Shown here: piece after piece, positions 59,256-64,000 of the stretch
How the letters are laid out: the number at the start of each line of letters is the position of its first letter
Numbering within the stretch: position 1 is the stretch's first letter
From: JAEUIT01 sp034439815
GTDB taxonomy: Bacteria; Planctomycetota; Phycisphaerae; Phycisphaerales; SM1A02
NCBI GenBank assembly: GCA_034439815.1
Contig: JAWXBD010000091.1
Location: 10,754 to 74,753, forward strand
Length of the DNA stretch: 64,000 nt
Reading direction: 5' to 3'
Made by a program: the position numbers and the translations under genes
The notes under the pieces: generated by a model
Seen by the model: only the letters and a program-made list of their open reading frames with translations
The model's database searches: none
What the model was told of the DNA's origin: nothing

Positions 59256-60860
59256 ATGCCCGTTGACTCTTTGGCGTCCTTTGACTCATTGCCCCTGCAT
59301 CCGCTCGTGCGCCGCGGCGTAGACGCCCTCGGCTTCGTGAAACCGACGCCGATCCAGGAGGCGCTGGCTCCCGTGGCGATGGCGGGGCGTGACGCGATCG
59401 GCCTCGCGCCGACGGGCACCGGAAAGACGCTGGCGTACGTGATGCCGCTCGCACACCTGCTGCTGAGCGATCCGCCGCCGATGCTGCGGGCGACGAAGAC
59501 ACGCAAGGCGACCGGCACCGGTTCAAAGAAGTCGGCGCCGCGCGTCGATCCGCGGGCCCGATTACGTGCCGTGATCCTCTGCCCGACGCGCGAACTTGCG
59601 CAGCAGGTGGCGAAGGATGCCGCGGCGCTCGTGAAGGGATCGCTGCTGCGCGTCGGTGCCGTCTGGGGCAAGTCGCCGCTCGGTCCGCAGCGCGAAATGA
59701 TCGAGCGAGGCGTCGACATCGTCGCGGGCACACCTGGGCGCATCCGCGAACTCCTCGATCTTGACGCGATCTCGCTCGCATACGTCCGGCATGTGGTCGT
59801 CGATGAAGCGGACCGGATGCTGGACCTCGGCTTCCTCCCGCAGGTCGAGCGCATTCTGGAGCGCATGCCTCCTGAACGGCAGATCATTCTGCTGTCGGCG
59901 ACGTTTCCGCCTGCGGTCAATGAGCTCAGTGCGCGCTTCCTTCGCGATCCTGCCCGCATTGAGAGCGGCGGGCACAGCCGACCGGCGGAGCACATCGGCC
60001 AGACGGTGTACGAGATCGAGGACGCATTCAAGACGGCGCTCGTGCTCGCCCTCGTCAGCGGCCAGAAGAAGCGTGGCGTCCTGGTCTTCGCCCGGACACG
60101 CCGCCGCGCCGGCTGGGTCGCCGCGGCGCTCCGCAACAACGGGATTTTGACCGGTCTCGTGCACGGCGATCGATCACAGCTGCAGCGCGAGCACGCGCTC
60201 GAAGAGTTTGGTGCCGGGCGTCTGGCCGTGCTGGTCGCCACGGATGTCGCCGCGCGCGGTCTGCACATTCCGGCCATCCGCACCGTCGTGAACTATGACG
60301 TGCCGCTGATGCCGGAGGAGTACGTGCATCGTGTCGGGCGGGCCGGCCACGGCGGCGGTTTTGCCGAGAGCTTCACGTTCGTCTCGGCTGATGCTGAAGA
60401 GCAAGCGCGATGGAAGCGGCAGTGCAAGATCGCATCGCTCGACATCACGCCGACACCGCCGCCGGATGTCACGCCGTGGATGCGCCCCGCAGACCGCGAG
60501 CGGTTTCAGCGCACCGTCGTCGGCCACGCCCGCGCTGCCCGTCAGGCGATGGACGAAGAGCAGCACCGCGCCATGCGCGATGCGGCGCTGAAGGAAGAGC
60601 AGCTCGCAAGGCTGGGACGCGACCCGACGAAGCCGCTCAAGAAAACCACGAAGCGCGCTGGCAAAGGGCCGAAGCCGCTTCGTGGCGGCGCTTCGAAGAA
60701 GCGCGTGGACCGAACCCAGGAGCCCGGCAGCGGCGTCCGAAGAACGGGTGCCGGCGCGGGCGGTCCGAGCGTGAGCCGACCCCAGGTGCGCGCCGGCCGT
60801 CCGCCGCAGAAGAAGATCTCCACCAAGCGCGTCACCCGCCCACGACGTAGTAGTCCTTGA
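59256..60860 (+). CDS. DEAD-box RNA helicase
   Basis: This 534-residue ATP-dependent RNA helicase has the Q motif FVKPTPIQEALAPVAMAGRD, Walker A APTGTGKT (51-58), PTRELAQQV, TPGR, VDEADRMLDLGF (motif II, DEAD) and LLSATF (motif III). Domain 2 carries VLVATDVAARGLHIP and HRVGRAGHGG; motif VI has HxxGRxGH rather than HRxGRxGR. A Lys-rich insertion (ATKTRKATGTGSKKSAP) sits after motif I. The last 110 residues are a basic, disordered tail (LKKTTKRAGKGPKPLRGGAS), likely RNA-binding. It overlaps the convergent mtfA by 29 nt. Confidence 0.93.
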   Translation: MPVDSLASFDSLPLHPLVRRGVDALGFVKPTPIQEALAPVAMAGRDAIGLAPTGTGKTLAYVMPLAHLLLSDPPPMLRATKTRKATGTGSKKSAPRVDPRARLRAVILCPTRELAQQVAKDAAALVKGSLLRVGAVWGKSPLGPQREMIERGVDIVAGTPGRIRELLDLDAISLAYVRHVVVDEADRMLDLGFLPQVERILERMPPERQIILLSATFPPAVNELSARFLRDPARIESGGHSRPAEHIGQTVYEIEDAFKTALVLALVSGQKKRGVLVFARTRRRAGWVAAALRNNGILTGLVHGDRSQLQREHALEEFGAGRLAVLVATDVAARGLHIPAIRTVVNYDVPLMPEEYVHRVGRAGHGGGFAESFTFVSADAEEQARWKRQCKIASLDITPTPPPDVTPWMRPADRERFQRTVVGHARAARQAMDEEQHRAMRDAALKEEQLARLGRDPTKPLKKTTKRAGKGPKPLRGGASKKRVDRTQEPGSGVRRTGAGAGGPSVSRPQVRAGRPPQKKISTKRVTRPRRSSP

Positions 60861-61572
60861 GCAAGTCGTAGAGCGCAGGCCGGACGTGTCGCAGCGCGAT
60901 CGGTCGTTCGAAATAGCTTTCGGTCGAAACCGCGAAAAATTCGCCGGGGTTGGTCGCAGCGTACGGGTGCAGCGTGGGCATGACGCCGGCGATGAGCTCG
61001 CCGTGCAGCGAGTCGTACTCGGTTGTCATCGTGTCTACCCAGCGGTCGAGCGGGATCGATTCGGGGAGCGGCGGCGTGCCGTCGACCATGCCGTCGAGCA
61101 TGTCGAGCTTGTGCGCGAACTCGTGCAGGACAAGATTGCGGCCCGTTGGCTGCGTCGCGTCACGAAGTGAATCCGCCCAGCTCAAAACGATCGGTCCGTG
61201 AAAGTGCGCTTCGCCCAATCGGCCGACGCCTTCCGTCACGATGCCTTGCGGGCCCGCCTGGCTGGCCGCGCGGTAGCCGGCGGGATGCAGAATGACACTA
61301 GAGACGTCCTCGTAGAGCGTCTGGCGCGTGTCGCAAACGAGGAGGCACGCGACGGCCGAAACGACGGCCTTCATGCTGTCGGAGACCTTGAAGCCGCTGA
61401 CGCCTTCCCAGCGAGTTTCAGCAGCGAAAACGCGAGCGTCCTTGATCACGCGCTCGCGTCGGTCGGGGTCGAGTTGTCGGAGGTGGCGCACGGCGCTCAG
61501 GCCCATTGCGAAGTCGGAATTCGGTCCACGATTCAAGATTCGCTTGCGGCGCAAGCGGCGCAACAGTCCCAT
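60832..61572 (-). CDS. mtfA: MtfA-family zinc-dependent peptidase
   Basis: The 246-residue protein matches MtfA (DUF980), a gluzincin-like peptidase. In enterobacteria MtfA binds the repressor Mlc and so affects glucose transport. The metal motif is NLVLHEFAHKLDMLDG (HEFAH at 150-154), with the third ligand Glu in NPGEFFAVSTESYFERP. Earlier family blocks VIKDARVFAAETRWEGVSGF and ILHPAGY are present. AAGGA precedes the ATG. Whether an Mlc-like partner exists in this organism cannot be judged. The 3' end overlaps the helicase gene. Confidence 0.9.
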   Translation of the reverse strand: MGLLRRLRRKRILNRGPNSDFAMGLSAVRHLRQLDPDRRERVIKDARVFAAETRWEGVSGFKVSDSMKAVVSAVACLLVCDTRQTLYEDVSSVILHPAGYRAASQAGPQGIVTEGVGRLGEAHFHGPIVLSWADSLRDATQPTGRNLVLHEFAHKLDMLDGMVDGTPPLPESIPLDRWVDTMTTEYDSLHGELIAGVMPTLHPYAATNPGEFFAVSTESYFERPIALRHVRPALYDLLKDYYVVGG

Positions 61573-61702
61573 TGGAGAGTCCTTTCGAAGAAGCCGTCCG
61601 ACACTCGCACACGCGAGGCGGCGGCTGAGGCAATGGGCGCGCCACGGTCTGCACGCGCCGGCGGCCGAGAATGTCGGCGGTCCGAGTGGCTGTACGCGTC
61701 GG

Positions 61703-61708
61703 TACCAT
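61703..61708 (+). promoter_or_regulatory. -10 box of leaderless promoter (TACCAT)
   Basis: TACCAT ends 8 nt before ATG 61717 and is followed by CACCGCCT, similar to the CACCGCTTC found between box and start of der. Confidence 0.5.
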
Positions 61709-61716
61709 CACCGCCT

Positions 61717-62370
61717 ATGCCACATTGGCTGGAAGATCCGCAGGGCGCACGGCGATTGGCCGCAGCATCTTTCGCGCTGAGCTTGGCGCTCGGCGGCGTC
61801 GCCGCTGCTGCGAGCATCTGGTGGAGCTTGCACAACGGGGCGGGCCGATTTGTGAACCCCATGCGCGAGGGGGATGACCGCGTCGTGGTTGAGGGTGACC
61901 TGCCCGTGACCGAGCTCTTTATCGCTCGCCGCGGTGTTTTGTGGATGGCGGCGGCCGACCGGGTCGCAGGGCTCGAGTGGTGGAACCTCGAGCGCCTATC
62001 GCAACGGGCGCAGAACCATCCGATCAGTGTCGGTGACCTGCCCGCCTGGGCCGAACCGCCGGACGATCCGGGCCCGCCTGGTGGATGGCAGATCGGCACG
62101 CTTGCCGCCGGATGGCCGTGGTTCGCTGTCGCCCGGGAATGGCAGGAGACCGAGTCCGATCGCGGCTTCATCCCGCATCAGGAAGTCGATGATGACGGCA
62201 CAAGTCTGGCCAAGGCCACGGAGCGATTCTGGAAAGACGCTCCGGACTCGCGGTTCAAAGTGCTGTGGACAGGAATGCTGGCGAACGTCGCGTTCTTCAC
62301 GATCGTCGCGTGGCCACTGTCCGCTGTCGCGGTGCAACGGCTGCGGCGGCGTTCCGCAACATCATCGTGA
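61717..62370 (+). CDS. hypothetical protein with two membrane segments
   Basis: The 217-residue protein has a membrane helix at about 15-37 (AASFALSLALGGVAAAAS), a periplasmic or outer domain rich in Trp, Pro and Asp (about 40-185), and a second helix near the C-terminus (VLWTGMLANVAFFTIVAWPL) followed by a short basic tail. The layout suits a small envelope protein with an N-in/C-in hairpin. No family was recognised. It converges with the small membrane gene ending at 62378 (7-nt gap). Confidence 0.6.
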   Translation: MPHWLEDPQGARRLAAASFALSLALGGVAAAASIWWSLHNGAGRFVNPMREGDDRVVVEGDLPVTELFIARRGVLWMAAADRVAGLEWWNLERLSQRAQNHPISVGDLPAWAEPPDDPGPPGGWQIGTLAAGWPWFAVAREWQETESDRGFIPHQEVDDDGTSLAKATERFWKDAPDSRFKVLWTGMLANVAFFTIVAWPLSAVAVQRLRRRSATSS

Positions 62371-62377
62371 GCGACGT

Positions 62378-62677
62378 CTACTCAGCAGGCAGACGCGGAA
62401 GAACGAGCAGCACCAGCACGTAGAGGCCGACCGCTATGCCGATCACGCCGAGAATGATCTGCACGACCATCGTTGTCACCGCGCGCCAATAGTGTTCGAG
62501 CGTCGGGAGCCGCACTGCTTTCCACGCCATCGCGAGGCCGATGGCGAGCGGCACGACGAAGATCCACCACAGCCGATGCGATGCCGGCAGTGGCTCGAGG
62601 AAAGGGATGTACCCGGTGAGCTGCGGGATCGTCGCGCTCCATGCGATGCATGCGCTGCATATCACAGAAGGCATCAC
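62378..62677 (-). CDS. small membrane protein (99 residues)
   Basis: Two strong hydrophobic helices (LWWIFVVPLAIGLAMAW and VVQIILGVIGIAVGLYVLVL) follow a short N-terminal segment. GTG 62677 overlaps the stop of the upstream gene as GTGA and is followed at once by ATG, so either codon may start translation. It is probably cotranscribed with and functionally linked to the TM2-like protein before it. Family unknown. Confidence 0.6.
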   Translation of the reverse strand: MMPSVICSACIAWSATIPQLTGYIPFLEPLPASHRLWWIFVVPLAIGLAMAWKAVRLPTLEHYWRAVTTMVVQIILGVIGIAVGLYVLVLLVLPRLPAE

Positions 62678-63195
62678 GCGGTTCTCCGGGTGTCTTCACC
62701 GCGTCGACCGTGCGCGTCGTCCGCCCGCGGCCGGATGAACGCATCGAGGATGACGATGAGGTTCATCAGTCCAGCGAGGAAACAGAACAGCGTGCCGAAT
62801 TCGTTGGCGTGCGCCAGACCCTTGAAGGTCGACACCTTCGGCTGTCGCACGCCCGATCGCATCTGTGCATCCGAAACGGGCGTGGGCACCAGTTCGCCGA
62901 ATCGACCGGTCTTGATGAGCATCTCGTTGCCATAGGCTGCCGCGAACGCGATCGGTCCCGCTGCGGCCTGGCCCATGAACCACAGCCGATCTTCGTCCTT
63001 GTCGACGCAGTCGAGTCCGCCGATCAGCAGTCCGCCCACGAAGAGAATCAGGATGCCCGTCATGGCCAGGACGCCGCGGCGGCGTTCGCCCAGCACAATC
63101 TGTCCAGCACCCGGAAACAGCCAGCCCGCGATCGCGGCACCGAAGTTCAGCGGCTGTTCTGCCTTCACATTGTCGTGAGTGGATCCGCGAAGCAT
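62674..63195 (-). CDS. TM2-like small membrane protein
   Basis: The 173-residue protein has AAIAGWLFPGAGQIVLGERR (a PGxGQ turn between helices as in TM2-domain and related small membrane proteins), a helix GVLAMTGILILFVGGLLIGG, AAAGPIAFAAAYGNEML and FCFLAGLMNLIVILDAFIRP. I associate proteins of this type with planctomycetes, though the family name cannot be verified here. The C-terminus is charged. Its stop overlaps the start of the next small membrane gene. Confidence 0.7.
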   Translation of the reverse strand: MLRGSTHDNVKAEQPLNFGAAIAGWLFPGAGQIVLGERRRGVLAMTGILILFVGGLLIGGLDCVDKDEDRLWFMGQAAAGPIAFAAAYGNEMLIKTGRFGELVPTPVSDAQMRSGVRQPKVSTFKGLAHANEFGTLFCFLAGLMNLIVILDAFIRPRADDAHGRRGEDTRRTA

Positions 63196-63465
63196 GCAGG
63201 CGGGCGTCCCGTGGGGTGGAGGTGCGATCGGCGGGTGAAAAGAAGCGACTCGAGGATGGGACTGGTGAGGCTGCGACAGCTATGCAGGCTGGTCCGGTCG
63301 ATTCGCGGGAACCGGTGGGGCAACGGGAGGAATGGCTGAATTCGGCACCGCCCCATGGAAGCCGCAAAGCCGCCCCCCAATTCGACCGATGGGCGACCGA
63401 TGGCCGTTGAGTGTAGCGACCAGTGCGACCCGCGTCGGACGCGATGACCTTGAAGGAACCTGCGA
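63196..63465. other. divergent intergenic region without recognised features
   Basis: Between the TM2-like gene and the last plus-strand gene. Open frames here are short shadows; no terminator or conserved promoter was identified apart from GAAGGAA just before ATG 63466. Confidence 0.4.
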
Positions 63466-63960
63466 ATGCCCAGCGACCGAACCAGCTCTGACGGATCTGC
63501 CCCGCGCACGCCGCGCGACAAGAAGGACGCTCCGCGTTCCGATCTGCACGCGATCGATCCGCGCTCCGGCTCCGTGGTTGATCGGCGCAGCGGCGCGGAC
63601 CGGCGACTCATGGAAGGCGCGGCGGGGGGCGACGGCGCGACGAATCTGGAGCGGCGCCGCGGACCGGGACGTCGGCTCACCGATTTCGTCAAGAGCGCTG
63701 AAGAGGGCGAGATGAATCCGGAACAGTTCCTATTCCTGATGGCGATCGACGCGTTCAAGCGGGCGAACGGCAAGACGTTTCCCACGTGGACGGATGTGAT
63801 CGAGATCATCCGAAAGCTCGGCTACCGAAAGACCATGCCCACGGAGATCAATCTCGGCCCGCGTGCCCAGGACTGGCGCGAGAAGCCCGACGCGCCGACC
63901 GGCGTGTGGAAGGAAGCGCCGCCGGACTCTGACGAAACGGAATTCCGCAAGGCCAGTTGA
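63466..63960 (+). CDS. hypothetical protein, 164 residues
   Basis: A charged, disordered N-terminal half (1-80) contains two arginine motifs (VVDRRSGADRR and LERRRGPGRRLTDF), followed by a compact helical part: EMNPEQFLFLMAIDAFKRAN, TWTDVIEIIRKLGYRKTMPT. The helix-turn character and DVIEIIRKLGYRK suggest a nucleic-acid or protein interaction module, but no family was recognised. GAAGGAA lies 7-13 nt upstream. Its last codons and stop are the first unit of a 10-bp tandem repeat. Confidence 0.65.
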   Translation: MPSDRTSSDGSAPRTPRDKKDAPRSDLHAIDPRSGSVVDRRSGADRRLMEGAAGGDGATNLERRRGPGRRLTDFVKSAEEGEMNPEQFLFLMAIDAFKRANGKTFPTWTDVIEIIRKLGYRKTMPTEINLGPRAQDWREKPDAPTGVWKEAPPDSDETEFRKAS

Positions 63961-64000
63961 AGCCAGTTGAAGCCAGTTGAAGCGAGCTGAAGCGAGCTGA
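63951..64000 (+). repeat. 10-bp tandem repeat, at least five units
   Basis: Units are GGCCAGTTGA, AGCCAGTTGA (twice) and AGCGAGCTGA (twice). The first unit includes the stop codon of the preceding gene, and every unit contains TGA. The array runs to the window edge, so its full length is unknown. Confidence 0.9.

Overview
This window is a G+C-rich bacterial chromosome segment. It most likely comes from the phylum Planctomycetota, class Phycisphaerae. The clues are four secreted proteins ending in the same paired dockerin-like calcium loops (consensus around DLAILLGQWGG), a CHRD-domain secreted protein, an FG-GAP/VCBS secreted protein, and a small TM2-like membrane protein of a kind I associate with planctomycetes. 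No rRNA, tRNA, CRISPR array, insertion sequence or prophage was seen, so the window reads as normal chromosome with one large accessory block (about 28.1-49.1 kb).

Layout. 1-10.5 kb: housekeeping genes (zinc-ribbon membrane protein, NeuD-type acyltransferase, YggS, phosphoglycerate mutase, Der GTPase, PSP1 protein, signal peptidase I) plus a decayed formylglycine-enzyme-like gene. 10.7-16.2 kb: two secreted dockerin-tailed proteins, an SDR/aldehyde dehydrogenase pair and apaG. 16.2-23.8 kb: trpC, a CPBP protease, trpS, a CHRD secreted protein, pgl, zwf and xerD. 24.0-28.1 kb: a flagellar rod/L-ring operon (small ORF, flgF, flgG, flgA, flgH) behind a good sigma-54 -24/-12 site. 28.1-40.0 kb: a ten-gene minus-strand block in which the last seven genes overlap by exactly 4 nt. 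It encodes a glycosyltransferase, two crotonase-fold proteins, HMG-CoA reductase, a UbiA prenyltransferase, a PEP-synthase-like phosphotransferase, a BtaA-like aminocarboxypropyl transferase, a phytol/dolichol-kinase-like membrane protein, a GNAT acyltransferase and an OleC-like acyl-adenylating enzyme. This looks like a dedicated, probably undescribed, isoprenoid-linked lipid pathway. 40.1-49.1 kb: a divergent plus-strand glycan cluster (CgeB-like, GT4 and GT2 glycosyltransferases, two methyltransferases, a Vat-like acetyltransferase and a reversed HldE-type fusion). 49.2-64 kb: a large dockerin-tailed secreted protein, an 827-aa unknown exported protein next to a truncated tandem copy of itself, pcp, an NrtR-like regulator with a palindromic operator, a caspase-like HG/SC protein, ThuA, a DEAD-box helicase, mtfA and several small unknowns.

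Gene expression signals. At least fourteen genes have a TANNNT -10 hexamer ending only 6-9 nt before the start codon, with no Shine-Dalgarno sequence. That is the layout expected of leaderless mRNAs. Other genes have clear GGAG-type ribosome sites, and operon-internal genes are mostly coupled through ATGA or GTGA overlaps. Three strong hairpin terminators followed by T tracts were found (after the FG-GAP gene, after the CHRD gene and after the ThuA domain).

All functional calls come from reading motifs and overall resemblance to families. No database search was run. Start sites were chosen from signal peptides, ribosome sites, -10 boxes and gene overlaps.
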